Source: Deltaproteobacteria bacterium
GTDB lineage: Bacteria > Myxococcota_A > UBA9160 > JAFDDA01
Reading direction: 5' to 3'
Assembly (NCBI GenBank): GCA_019311105.1
Contig: JAFDDA010000003.1
Coordinates: forward strand, 1-55,021
Length of the DNA: 55,021 bases
The notes beneath the pieces are model-generated. The model saw only the letters and a program-made list of their open reading frames with translations, did not search any database and was not told the origin of the DNA. The position numbers and the translations under genes were made by a program. Below are positions 43,048 to 50,941 of this stretch, piece after piece. Positions within the stretch are counted from its first letter, which is position 1, and each line of letters starts with the position of its first letter.

Positions 43048-43920
43048 ATGAGCGCCATGGCTCGATCGGTGCGGTCCTATGTGGAGCTGACCAAGCCCCG
43101 CGTGCTCCTGCTCGTGATCTTCACGGGGCTACCGGCCATGACTCTCGCCGCCGGCGGTGAGTGGCCGGCCCCGTGGTTCGCGTTCACGACCCTCGTGGGC
43201 ATCAGCCTGGCGGCCGGCGCCGCCAACGCCCTCAACTGCTACATCGAGCGCGACTCCGACAAGCTCATGGAGCGCACCCGCAACCGGCCACTGCCCGCCG
43301 AGCGCATGGAGCCGTGGCGCGCCCTGGTCTTCGGCGTGACGCTCGGGGTCGTGGCGACGGCCATCCTGTGGAACGTCGGGGGCCCGCTCACGGCCGGCCT
43401 CGGTCTGGCGACCATCCTCTTCTACGTCTTCGTCTACACGGTCTGGTTGAAGCCGCGCTCCTCGTGGAACGCCGTCGTCGGCGGCGCCGCCGGGGCTGCC
43501 GCGCCACTGATCGCAGATGCCGCCGTGAACGGAACCGTCGGGCCAGCGGGCTGGATCCTGTTCGGCATCGTCTTCTTCTGGCAGCCGCCCCACGTCTGGG
43601 CCATCGCCCTGTTCCGGAAGGACGACTACGCGCGCGCCGGCATCCCGATGCTGCCCGCCGTGATCGGCGACCAGCCGACGCGTTGGCGGATGCTCTGGTA
43701 CTCGATCGCCCTGGTGCCCGTGACCCTCGCGCCGCTCCCGCTGGGCCTGCTCGGGCCACTCTACGGCACCGTGGCTGCGGGCCTCGGTCTCTGGTTCGTC
43801 TGGCACAGCGTACGGGTGCTGCGCGAGCAGACCGACGAGGCCGCCCGGCGGATGTTCGGCGTGTCGCTCGTCTACCTGTTCGCGCTGTTCGTGGCGATGC
43901 TGGTCGACCTGGCGATCTAG
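43048..43920 (+). CDS. ctaB: Protohaem IX farnesyltransferase (haem O synthase) CtaB
   Basis: CtaB adds a farnesyl group to haem b to make haem O for haem-copper oxidases. It is a UbiA-fold membrane protein of 290 residues with about nine hydrophobic helices. The first Asp-rich motif NCYIERDSDKLMERTRNRPLP (in pattern, about 63-83) and the second region around FFWQPPHVWAIALFRKDDYARAGIPMLP (in pattern) are diagnostic. AGGAG lies about 9 bases before the ATG. It leads the respiratory operon. A DUF420 gene follows after 16 bases. No ctaA (haem A synthase) is present here, so the oxidase may use haem O or CtaA may lie elsewhere. Confidence 0.95.
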   Translation: MSAMARSVRSYVELTKPRVLLLVIFTGLPAMTLAAGGEWPAPWFAFTTLVGISLAAGAANALNCYIERDSDKLMERTRNRPLPAERMEPWRALVFGVTLGVVATAILWNVGGPLTAGLGLATILFYVFVYTVWLKPRSSWNAVVGGAAGAAAPLIADAAVNGTVGPAGWILFGIVFFWQPPHVWAIALFRKDDYARAGIPMLPAVIGDQPTRWRMLWYSIALVPVTLAPLPLGLLGPLYGTVAAGLGLWFVWHSVRVLREQTDEAARRMFGVSLVYLFALFVAMLVDLAI

Positions 43921-43936
43921 CCGGGGGCTCCCTCCC

Positions 43937-44371
43937 GTGGACCTCTCCTCCCTCCCCGCCGTCAACGCCTCGCTGAACGGCCTGGCCACCGTGCTGCTGA
44001 TCCTGGGCCGGCACCTCGTCCGCCAAGGCCGGGTCGAGGCCCACCGGCGCGTCATGCTCAGCGCCTTCGGCGTCTCGAGCCTGTTCCTGGTCTTCTACGT
44101 GACCCACAAGATCTGGCGGGGCTTCGAACACACGGCCTATCACGGGGTGGGTGCGGCCCGGACGGCCTACCTCGCGATCCTGGGCACCCACCTCGTCCTC
44201 GCCATGACGGTTCCCTTTCTGGCGCTCGCCCTGATCCGCCTCGGGCTCTCGGATCGGCGCGCCGAGCACCGCCGCTTGGCGCGCGTTGCCTGGCCGGTGT
44301 GGCTCTACGTCTCTGTCACCGGGATCGTGATCTATGGGATGCTCTACCACTGGAACCCCGTTCCGATCTGA
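43937..44371 (+). CDS. DUF420-family membrane protein (CtaM-like)
   Basis: A 144-residue protein with four hydrophobic helices. The pattern is typical of DUF420: PAVNASLNGLATVLLILG, then EAHRRVMLSAFGVSSLFLVFYVTHK (in pattern), then AYLAILGTHLVLA, then RLARVAWPVWLYVSVTGIVIYGMLY (in pattern). The conserved His residues (HRR, THK, THL) could bind metal or haem. DUF420 proteins, such as CtaM of Staphylococcus, are linked to assembly of haem-copper oxidase. It starts at GTG 43937, 16 bases after ctaB. A 276-base gap with no evident gene separates it from the cytochrome c gene. Confidence 0.88.
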   Translation: MDLSSLPAVNASLNGLATVLLILGRHLVRQGRVEAHRRVMLSAFGVSSLFLVFYVTHKIWRGFEHTAYHGVGAARTAYLAILGTHLVLAMTVPFLALALIRLGLSDRRAEHRRLARVAWPVWLYVSVTGIVIYGMLYHWNPVPI

Positions 44372-44647
44372 AGCCTTTCGGGCCTCGCGAGATCGCAGGG
44401 AAACGTCGTGATTCCGCGGACCTAACGCCCTCAGAACGCCTTGATGGGGGGGCGTGGATCGGCTAACAACTGCCCGCCGAAAGCACCCCGCCGCAGCCCC
44501 CGATCTTGGCCGTCCCGCAAACCGGAAGCCCCGGTGTCGCGGAGACTCTGCGAAGCTCCGACGGGCCGACGAGAGGTGCACTTCGGACCGGGGCGTCCGC
44601 GAAGACGGTGCTTGCGAAGGTTCCCACAGAAGGTGGATGATCGAGTG
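44372..44647. other. 276-base intergenic region before the oxidase operon
   Basis: Between the DUF420 gene and the cytochrome c gene I see no convincing coding frame. Short open frames in two frames have no conserved features. The stretch probably contains the promoter and leader of the cytochrome c/cox operon. Several GC-rich inverted segments suggest secondary structure, but I could not match them to a known riboswitch or small RNA. Confidence 0.4.
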
Positions 44648-45322
44648 ATGACCGAGACGGCACGAGGTTTCCGCGTCTTCCCCGTACTGGCGGCCTTGGC
44701 CCTCGTCGTGGCGGCACCCGCGGGCGCGGACGGCGCGGCCGACGGCGGCATCGCGGTGGGCAACGTCGAGCGCGGCGAGACGCTCTTCCACCTGTGCACC
44801 CAGTGTCATGGCGCCGAAGGGCAGGGCAATCCCGACATCGAAGCGCCCGCCATCGCCGGCCTGCCCGGCTGGTACGTGCTGTCGACGATCCAGAAGTTCA
44901 AGTCGGGCGGCCGGGGCATGCACCCCGAGGACTACGCCGGCATGCGGATGCGCCCCATGTCGCTCACCCTGCGCAACGACGACGACGTCACACACGTGGC
45001 GGCCTATGTGGCGGGGCTCCCCGCGAGCCAGCCCGTGCCGCTCCTCGAAGGTGGTGATGCCACCCGCGGCGCGGCCCTCTACGCCCCCTGCATCGCGTGC
45101 CACATGCCCGACGGCAGCGGAAGCGCGGCGCTCAATGCCCCGCCGCTCCAGAACGCGAGCGATTGGTATCTGCTGGGCCAGCTCAAGAAGTTCAAGGGCG
45201 GCATCCGCGGCTCGAACCCGCTCGACCCCTTCGGCGCCCTCATGGTGGGCATGTCCCAGATGCTCGCGGATGAGCAGGCCATGAAGGACGTCATCGCCCA
45301 TATCATGACTCTGGCGGACTGA
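44648..45322 (+). CDS. Dihaem cytochrome c (cytochrome c4-like), exported
   Basis: A 224-residue periplasmic protein. The signal peptide covers residues 1-28 (hydrophobic core, cleavage near PAGADG). Two class I cytochrome c domains follow, each with one haem site: CTQCH at 50-54 and CIACH at 148-152. Each has a Met-containing segment that could provide the sixth ligand (MRPMS and MVGMSQM). Both domains repeat the pattern LxGLPxWY/ASDWYL...KFKxGxRG, which marks an internal duplication as in cytochrome c4. It lies directly upstream of the oxidase genes and is the likely electron donor. The ATG follows a GTG two codons earlier in another frame. Confidence 0.92.
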   Translation: MTETARGFRVFPVLAALALVVAAPAGADGAADGGIAVGNVERGETLFHLCTQCHGAEGQGNPDIEAPAIAGLPGWYVLSTIQKFKSGGRGMHPEDYAGMRMRPMSLTLRNDDDVTHVAAYVAGLPASQPVPLLEGGDATRGAALYAPCIACHMPDGSGSAALNAPPLQNASDWYLLGQLKKFKGGIRGSNPLDPFGALMVGMSQMLADEQAMKDVIAHIMTLAD

Positions 45323-45331
45323 GGTAACACG

Positions 45332-45436
45332 ATGGGCAAGGCATACTCAGCAGACGAGCTTGCGACCCGGACTTTCCGCGTTTCCGTCACCGGCGTGGTG
45401 TTGTTCATCGCCGTCGTCTTCATCTTCATCCTGTAG
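45332..45436 (+). CDS. 34-residue single-helix membrane peptide of the cytochrome oxidase operon
   Basis: A very small gene between the cytochrome c gene and coxB. It encodes 34 residues: a polar N-terminus (GKAYSADELATRTFR) and one hydrophobic helix (about 16-34; VTGVVLFIAVVFIFIL). A ribosome site GAGGT lies 6 bases upstream, overlapping the previous stop, and coxB begins 8 bases after its stop with its own GGGAA. This tight fit, plus the clean one-helix design, argues for a real gene. Small single-helix subunits are known in haem-copper oxidases (for example subunit IIA of the Thermus ba3 enzyme); no sequence match is claimed. Confidence 0.72.
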   Translation: MGKAYSADELATRTFRVSVTGVVLFIAVVFIFIL

Positions 45437-45444
45437 GGAACCCG

Positions 45445-46206
45445 ATGATCGAGCGATATCTCGTACAGGCCTCGACGTTCGCCGCTGACATCGACTTCGT
45501 GATCAACCTGATCGCCGTCCTCGTCGGCTTCTGGTTCTTCCTCACGGCGGGTGTCTTCTTCTGGCTGCTCTTCCGCTTCCGACGCCGCGACGGCGTCCCG
45601 TCGGAGTACATCACGGGCGAGGAGAAGGAGCACAAGCGCTTCATCAGCATCCCGCACTACCTGATCATGGTCTGCGACATCTTCATCATCGTCGCGGCGA
45701 TCCAGGTCTGGGTGAACGTGAAGCAGGATCTCCCCGAGAACCCGCACGCGGAGATCCGAGTGATCGGCCAGCAGTGGGCCTGGACCTTCGTGCATCCCGG
45801 CCCCGACGGGGAACTCGACACGGCGGACGACATCGTCACCGTGGAAGAGCTGCGCGTCGAGGTGAACCAGCCGTACGTCTTCCACCTCGAGTCGCGCGAC
45901 GTGCTGCACAACTTCTCGGTGCCGGTGTTCCGGCTGAAGCAGGACGTCATCCCGGGCCGCGTCATCACGGGCTGGTTCGAAGCCACGAAGACCGGGACCC
46001 ACGACATCCAATGCGCCGAGATCTGCGGCATCGGCCACGGCCTCATGCCGGGCCGCATCGTCATCGAATCCGCAGCCGACCACGCCGCCTGGATGGCGGG
46101 GAAGGCGCCCAACCAACTCGCCGCGACCGTCCGCGGCACCACCGTTGCCGCGACCGGCGGCACGAAGCTCGCAGCTGCGTCTGGCGACGCGCTGAACGCC
46201 AACTAG
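45445..46206 (+). CDS. coxB: Cytochrome c oxidase subunit II CoxB
   Basis: Subunit II takes electrons from cytochrome c through its binuclear CuA centre. The 253-residue protein has two N-terminal helices (about 18-44 and 72-90) and a periplasmic cupredoxin domain. The full CuA set is visible: His155 (VLHNF), Cys190, Glu192, Cys194, His198 and Met201 in QCAEICGIGHGLM. QQWAWTF is the aromatic patch near the electron entry site. There is no fused cytochrome c domain, consistent with the separate dihaem protein upstream. No lipobox or long signal is evident. The C-terminal 30 residues are Ala/Thr/Gly-rich. Confidence 0.96.
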   Translation: MIERYLVQASTFAADIDFVINLIAVLVGFWFFLTAGVFFWLLFRFRRRDGVPSEYITGEEKEHKRFISIPHYLIMVCDIFIIVAAIQVWVNVKQDLPENPHAEIRVIGQQWAWTFVHPGPDGELDTADDIVTVEELRVEVNQPYVFHLESRDVLHNFSVPVFRLKQDVIPGRVITGWFEATKTGTHDIQCAEICGIGHGLMPGRIVIESAADHAAWMAGKAPNQLAATVRGTTVAATGGTKLAAASGDALNAN

Positions 46207-46222
46207 GGCGCGGGGAAACGTC

Positions 46223-47938
46223 ATGGCCGAATCCATCGAGCATCCGGGACACGCAGGCGGGCACGACGCTCCTCACGACCACGAGATGAGCTTCTGGAGC
46301 AAGTACATCTTCTCCACCGACCACAAGGTCATCGCCATGCAGTACTTGTTCACGGGCATGGCGATGGGGCTGATCGGCGGCTTCTTCGCCTACGCCTTCC
46401 GCATGCAGCTGGCGTTCCCGGGGATGGAAGTCCCGGGCTGGGGCATGGTGTCGCCCGCGGATTACAACTCGCTGGTCACCAACCACGGCACGATCATGAT
46501 CTTCTGGGTCGCGATGCCGGTGTTGATCGCGGCCTTCGGGAACTTCCTGATCCCGCTGATGATCGGCTGCGACGACATGGTCTTCCCGAAGATCAACCGG
46601 CTCAGCTTCCAGATCTTCTTTGTGTCGGCGATCGTGCTGCTCTCTTCGTTCTTCGTCCCCGGCGGTGCCTTCGGCGGCGCGTGGACGGCCTACCCACCAC
46701 TCTCGGCGAACCCGAACTACAGCCTCACCCCAATGGGGTCGAGTATCTGGGTCGTCGCGGTCGCACTCGAGTTCATCGCCTTCCTGCTCGGCGGCATCAA
46801 CTTCATCACCACGGCCATGAACGCTCGCGCGCCGGGGATGAAGCTCTATGACATCCCGATCGTCGTCTGGATGATCGTCGTGGCGAGCATCCTGTTCATG
46901 GCTTCCGTGGGGCCGCTGATCGCGGGCGCGATCATGCTCTTCATGGACCAGAACATCGGAACGCACTTCTTCGACCCGGCCTACGGCGGCGACCCGATCC
47001 TGTGGCAGCACCTCTTCTGGTTCTTCGGCCATCCCGAGGTCTATGTCGTGCTGCTACCGGCCATGGGCATCACGGCCGAGATCATCACGGTCTTCGCCCG
47101 CAAGAAGCTCTTCGCCTACCGGACGGTGCTCTACACGACTTTCGGCACCGGCGTGCTCTCCTTCACGGTGTGGGCGCACCATCAGTTCATCGCGGGCATC
47201 GACCCGCGCATGGCCCACGTCTTCACGATCACGACGCTGTTGATCTCGATCCCCATCGCCGAGATGTGCTTCGTCTACGTCGCGACGCTCTATGGTGGGT
47301 CGATCACGTTCTCGACCCCGATGCTCTGGGCCCTGGCCTTCATCTTCGAGTTCCTGATCGGCGGCGTGACGGGCATCTTCCTCGGTGCGAGTGGCTCGGA
47401 CATCTACTTCCACGACACCTACTTCGTGCTCGCCCACTTCCACTACACCTTCTTCCCAATCGCGATCATCGGGACCTTTGCGGGGGTGACGTTCTGGTAC
47501 CCGAAGATGTTCGGGAAGATGATGAACGACACGCTCGGGAAGCTTCACTTCTGGGGGACGGTCATCCCCTTCAACCTCATCTTCATTCCGCTGTTCGTGT
47601 TGGGGGCTGCCGGCCAGCATCGCCGGATCTACAACTACGAGCACTTCCCCGAACTGTCGGCACCGTGGATGCAAGACCTGCGGCAGGTGGCGACCATCGC
47701 GCTGGTGGTCATGCTCGGAATGCAGCTCGTCTTCTTCTACAACTTCTTCGCGAGCATGTTCCGCGGCAAGGCCGCCGGCAAGAACCCGTGGAAGTCGAAC
47801 ACCCTCGAGTGGACGGCCGACTCGCCGCCGCCCCACGGCAACTGGCCTGAAGGCCTGCCCAACGTGTATCGCGGCCCGTACGAGTATTCGCATCCGGACC
47901 GTGACGACGACTACTGGCCCCAGAACGTCCCGAGCTAG
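46223..47938 (+). CDS. coxA: Cytochrome c oxidase subunit I CoxA
   Basis: The catalytic subunit of a haem-copper oxidase, 571 residues with about 12 helices. The low-spin haem His is in TNHGTIMIFW (His88). The CuB His and cross-linked Tyr are in FGHPEVYVVLLP; the Glu in this motif marks an A1-type enzyme with a D-channel end. HHQF supplies two further CuB ligands and FVLAHFHYTF the high-spin haem ligands. The N-terminus is His-rich (HPGHAGGHDAPHDH), which is unusual. It begins 16 bases after coxB. The C-terminal tail ends in a Pro/Tyr/Asp-rich segment. Confidence 0.97.
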   Translation: MAESIEHPGHAGGHDAPHDHEMSFWSKYIFSTDHKVIAMQYLFTGMAMGLIGGFFAYAFRMQLAFPGMEVPGWGMVSPADYNSLVTNHGTIMIFWVAMPVLIAAFGNFLIPLMIGCDDMVFPKINRLSFQIFFVSAIVLLSSFFVPGGAFGGAWTAYPPLSANPNYSLTPMGSSIWVVAVALEFIAFLLGGINFITTAMNARAPGMKLYDIPIVVWMIVVASILFMASVGPLIAGAIMLFMDQNIGTHFFDPAYGGDPILWQHLFWFFGHPEVYVVLLPAMGITAEIITVFARKKLFAYRTVLYTTFGTGVLSFTVWAHHQFIAGIDPRMAHVFTITTLLISIPIAEMCFVYVATLYGGSITFSTPMLWALAFIFEFLIGGVTGIFLGASGSDIYFHDTYFVLAHFHYTFFPIAIIGTFAGVTFWYPKMFGKMMNDTLGKLHFWGTVIPFNLIFIPLFVLGAAGQHRRIYNYEHFPELSAPWMQDLRQVATIALVVMLGMQLVFFYNFFASMFRGKAAGKNPWKSNTLEWTADSPPPHGNWPEGLPNVYRGPYEYSHPDRDDDYWPQNVPS

Positions 47939-47949
47939 GAAGCACGACG

Positions 47950-48522
47950 ATGAGACCGATCGCCAATACGAGAACCGCTGCCGGGATCCCCACCGCCCGA
48001 CTCGCCGTCTGGTGGGTGCTGGCCTCGGAGATCGTGATCTTCGGGGGCGTGCTCGCCTCCTACCTGATGCAACGGATGGGCAACCCCGACTGGGCTGCGG
48101 AGGCGGCTGCTACCAACGTCTGGATCGGCGCCTTCAACACCTTCGTCCTGCTGACCTCGAGCCTGTCGGCGGTGCTCGCGCACCATGCCGCCGAGCACGA
48201 GCAGGACGGCAAGAAGGCGGCGAGGCTGCTGGGCCTCACCATTCTCGGCGGTGGCATCTTCCTGTGCGTGAAGGGCTTCGAGTGGTACACCGAGATCAGC
48301 CACGGGATGACGATCCAGTCGCACCCGTTCTGGTCGTTCTACTACACGGCGGCCGGGATCCACGCGTCCCACGTCATCGCAGGCATGATTCTGATGGCGT
48401 TCGTCGCCAAGGACGCGGCCAAGGGCCTCGAACTCCACCGCGTCGAGCTGGTGGGGATCTACTGGCACTTCGTCGATGTCGTCTGGATCTTCCTCTTCCC
48501 CTTGCTCTACATCGCCAAGTAG
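47950..48522 (+). CDS. coxC: Cytochrome c oxidase subunit III (haem-copper oxidase subunit III family)
   Basis: A 190-residue membrane protein with about five helices of the CoxC/CyoC family. It has WWVLASEIVIFGGVLASYL, a TFVLLTSSL segment, FEWYTEI, FYYTAAGIHASHVIAGM and a final GIYWHFVDVVWIFLFPLLY (all in pattern). The Glu in LASEIVIF and the terminal WHFVDVVW are family hallmarks. Starts 11 bases after coxA. A second, more divergent subunit III-like gene occurs at 48932, so the operon has two. Confidence 0.93.
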   Translation: MRPIANTRTAAGIPTARLAVWWVLASEIVIFGGVLASYLMQRMGNPDWAAEAAATNVWIGAFNTFVLLTSSLSAVLAHHAAEHEQDGKKAARLLGLTILGGGIFLCVKGFEWYTEISHGMTIQSHPFWSFYYTAAGIHASHVIAGMILMAFVAKDAAKGLELHRVELVGIYWHFVDVVWIFLFPLLYIAK

Positions 48523-48535
48523 GAGCCGGAACCTC

Positions 48536-48910
48536 ATGGCCGACCACGGCACGCAGTACTACGTCAAGATCTGGGGGATCCTCCTGGTCCTCCTCGTGAT
48601 CAGCATCTTCGGGCCGTTCCTGGAGATTCCTGCGGTCACGCTGATCACCGCCTTCGGGATTGCCTTCGTGAAGGCGTACCTGGTGGTGAAGAACTTCATG
48701 CACATGAACGTGCAGCCGGCCTACGTGGGCTACATGCTCTCGACCTGTCTGGTCTTCATGCTGCTCCTCTTCGCCGGGAGTGCGCCCGACGTGATGAAGA
48801 AGGACGGCGACAACTGGGTGAAGACCGTCGTCGTCGTGCAGGGCCCTGCGACGATGCATCACGGCGAAGAAAACTCCGGCGACGAACACGGCGGCGCAGA
48901 GCTCCACTAG
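48536..48910 (+). CDS. coxD: Cytochrome c oxidase subunit IV (prokaryotic type)
   Basis: A 124-residue protein with three hydrophobic helices (about 12-30, 33-50 and 66-80). The sequence YVKIWGILLVLLVISIFGP and FVKAYLVVKNFMHMN (in pattern) match the prokaryotic COX4 family, which stabilises the oxidase complex. The tail is His/Glu/Gly-rich. The ATG at 48536 is chosen since it follows a GGAGCC site 13 bases after the subunit III stop; an upstream open stretch in the same frame overlaps coxC and lacks support. Confidence 0.9.
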   Translation: MADHGTQYYVKIWGILLVLLVISIFGPFLEIPAVTLITAFGIAFVKAYLVVKNFMHMNVQPAYVGYMLSTCLVFMLLLFAGSAPDVMKKDGDNWVKTVVVVQGPATMHHGEENSGDEHGGAELH

Positions 48911-48931
48911 TTCCGCCAAGTCTGGAGGCGC

Positions 48932-49525
48932 ATGTCCGCCCCCATCACCAATCCCGAACTCGAACTGGTCGACGAGGCGCCCGGGCGCCCGGTCGTCGAG
49001 AGCGCCGTCCTCGGGACGGTGCTGTTCTGCGTCGTCGAAGCCATGTTGTTCGCGGGCCTCGTCAGCGCCCACACCATCGTACGTTCCAACGCCGTCGAGT
49101 GGCCGCCGCCCGGCCAGCCGCGCCTGCCCATCGAGTCGACCCTGCTGAACACCGCGGCGCTGCTGCTCTCGGCGCCCGTGCTCTTCTACGCGGGTCGCGT
49201 CTTCCGCCGCAACCGTCGCGACGCCCTGCGTCCGCTGGCGCTCGCCATCGGGCTCGGCGCCTTCTTCGTGGCCTTCCAGGGCTATGAGTGGCTCGGGCTG
49301 CTGCGCGAAGGCTTGACCCTGACTTCCAGCCAGCACGGCAGCTTCTTCTACTTGATGATCGGGATGCATGCCGCCCACGCGGTGGCCGCTCTCGTCGCGC
49401 TGGTCTGGGCGTGGCAGCGGCTCTTCGACCTGCGTCTCACGCCCGGGGCCTTCGGCGGTGCCGCCGTCTTCTGGTACTTCGTCGTGGCCGTGTGGCCGGT
49501 GCTCTACTGGCGGGTCTACCTGTGA
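48932..49525 (+). CDS. Second cytochrome oxidase subunit III-like protein
   Basis: A 197-residue membrane protein with about five helices. It belongs to the subunit III family by GTVLFCVVEAMLFAGLVSAH (Glu in the first helix), AFQGYEWLGLL, GSFFYLMIGMHAAHAVAALV and VFWYFVVAVWPVLYW (all in pattern). The final WHFVDxVW signature is weakened to WYFVVAVW, with both His and Asp lost. A GGAGG ribosome site lies 7 bases before the ATG. It is the second subunit III-like gene in the operon. It could be a non-catalytic accessory subunit or part of another haem-copper protein such as an NO reductase E-type subunit. Confidence 0.85.
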   Translation: MSAPITNPELELVDEAPGRPVVESAVLGTVLFCVVEAMLFAGLVSAHTIVRSNAVEWPPPGQPRLPIESTLLNTAALLLSAPVLFYAGRVFRRNRRDALRPLALAIGLGAFFVAFQGYEWLGLLREGLTLTSSQHGSFFYLMIGMHAAHAVAALVALVWAWQRLFDLRLTPGAFGGAAVFWYFVVAVWPVLYWRVYL

Positions 49526-49767
49526 GCCGGGCTGCCCTCGCGATCGCGTTCGCTCTGGCCCTGCTCGTTCCGGGTGCCGCCGAAGCCTGCTCGGTCTGTT
49601 TCTCCACCACCGAGGAGAATCGCTGGGCCTTCATCGGCACCACGGTCTTCATGTCCGTCCTGCCCCTCGGCATCCTCTTCGGCATCGGGACCTGGCTGCG
49701 AAGCAAGGTCCTGGAGATGGAACGCCATCACGAAGCGGCCCGGTTGCCCACGCCGCCCGCGCCCTGA
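49522..49767 (+). CDS. Small exported or membrane protein of the oxidase operon (81 aa)
   Basis: An 81-residue protein starting at GTG 49522, overlapping the previous stop (GTGA). The N-terminal hydrophobic stretch (RAALAIAFALALLVPGAAEA) looks like a signal peptide with cleavage at AEA, followed at once by CSVCF. A second hydrophobic helix (about 42-60) and a basic/acidic cytoplasmic-like tail follow. The CxxC pair next to the signal could bind metal or form a disulfide. I recognise no family. Its coupling to the oxidase genes suggests an assembly or stability role; that is inference. Confidence 0.75.
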   Translation: MSRAALAIAFALALLVPGAAEACSVCFSTTEENRWAFIGTTVFMSVLPLGILFGIGTWLRSKVLEMERHHEAARLPTPPAP

Positions 49768-49796
49768 TCTTCCCGCGCGCCCGCCCGGAGTACGCC

Positions 49797-50189
49797 ATGA
49801 ACCTTCGCAACGTCTGCCTCGCCGGAGTCGCGGCCCTCGCGCTTGGCTGCGGCGGCCCGTTCTTCATCATTCCCGGCGGCGAACTCTCGGGCGACGTCGT
49901 CGAGCCGACGCCCACCGACTGGTCCTTCGTCGACTCGAGCTTCGTCGATCTGGAGACACGCCCGACCGACCCGTACTCGGTCGAGGTCAACTACTTCATG
50001 AAGGATGGCAAGCTCTACATCGACCCTGCAGAGGGGCGGCGCTGGCTCGACCACATCCGGATCAACCCGAACGTGCGGGTGCGCTTCGACGGGAAGATCT
50101 ACGCGCTCACGGCCGTCCGTGTCGAGGGAGCCGCAGAACTCGAAGGCTTCGACGCCGAGCGCCTCGTCTACCGACTCGACCCGCGCTAG
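49797..50189 (+). CDS. Lipoprotein of unknown function, paralogue of the protein at 20779
   Basis: A 130-residue protein with a lipoprotein signal (NLRNVCLAGVAALALGC; lipid Cys18). The mature domain matches the exported protein at 20779-21264 along most of its length: PGGELSGDVV, TDWSF, LETRPTDPYSV, YFMKDGKLY, NPNVRVRFDGKIY and a closing VRVEG. The NPxxRVRxxGKIY strand pair resembles FMN-binding split-barrel proteins such as pyridoxamine-phosphate-oxidase-like folds; this is inference only. It is the last gene in the oxidase run, 29 bases after the 81-residue protein. Function unknown. Confidence 0.82.
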   Translation: MNLRNVCLAGVAALALGCGGPFFIIPGGELSGDVVEPTPTDWSFVDSSFVDLETRPTDPYSVEVNYFMKDGKLYIDPAEGRRWLDHIRINPNVRVRFDGKIYALTAVRVEGAAELEGFDAERLVYRLDPR

Positions 50190-50314
50190 CGAGCTAGGCG
50201 GCCGCGCGGATCTCCCCGAGCAGCTTGCTGGCTCGGCGCGCCGGCTCCTTCGCTTCGCGACGAACGAACCGAGGCGAGTGGCAATCTGGCTTCGGATGCA
50301 ACGGAGGGTGGGGC

Positions 50315-50941
50315 GTGGCGAATCGTTTAGGGCTCCCGGGCCTGCTTCGTGAGATTCGCTGCTGCACCCTGTGTTCGGCCCAGCTGCCCGCGGGGCCGAG
50401 GCCCGTCGTCCAGGCGAGCGCCACGGCCCGCATCCTGATTGCAGGCCAGGCGCCGGGCCGCCGGGTGCACGCCTCCGGCATCCCCTTCGACGACTCGAGT
50501 GGCGACCGGCTGCGAGCGTGGCTCGGTGTGGATCGAGACACCTTCTACGACCCGGAACAGTTCGCCATCGTCCCGATGGGCTTCTGTTTCCCCGGCACGG
50601 GGAAGTCGGGTGACCTGCCGCCGCGGCCCGAGTGCGCCGAAGCGTGGCGGGCGCGGCTGCTCGCGAGGCTCCCGCGGGTCGAATGCACGCTCGTCCTCGG
50701 CCGCTATGCGCTCGACTATCACTGGCCCGAGGCGTCCGGCAAGACGGTCACCCACGCGGTGAGCGCTTGGCGAGATCGGTGGCCCGAACTCTTGCCCATG
50801 CCGCACCCGAGCCCGCGCAACAATCGCTGGCTTCGGGACAACCCGTGGTTCGAGCGCGACGTGGTGCCCGCGCTCCGCGAGCGGGTGCGAGAATTGGGGG
50901 TTGTGTCCCCGGTGGTTCGCCCCGCGGCTCAGGCGCCGTAG
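50315..50941 (+). CDS. Uracil-DNA glycosylase family protein, probable 4Fe-4S type
   Basis: A 208-residue member of the UDG superfamily, which removes uracil or related bases from DNA. Motif A is GQAPG (44-48), motif B HPSPRN (164-169). Cys17 and Cys20 (CTLC) with Cys91 and Cys107 (16 apart) fit the four-Cys Fe-S pattern of family 4 enzymes. The start is taken at GTG 50315, which follows GGAGGGTGGGG; the frame continues upstream to 50225 with no support. The motif A residue after GQ is Ala rather than Glu, so specificity may differ from standard family 4. It converges on the P450 gene with a 13-base overlap. Confidence 0.85.
   Translation: MANRLGLPGLLREIRCCTLCSAQLPAGPRPVVQASATARILIAGQAPGRRVHASGIPFDDSSGDRLRAWLGVDRDTFYDPEQFAIVPMGFCFPGTGKSGDLPPRPECAEAWRARLLARLPRVECTLVLGRYALDYHWPEASGKTVTHAVSAWRDRWPELLPMPHPSPRNNRWLRDNPWFERDVVPALRERVRELGVVSPVVRPAAQAP

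Noticed and set aside
44372..44647. Riboswitch or small RNA before the cytochrome c gene
   Set aside because: Several stems can be drawn but none matches a known class.
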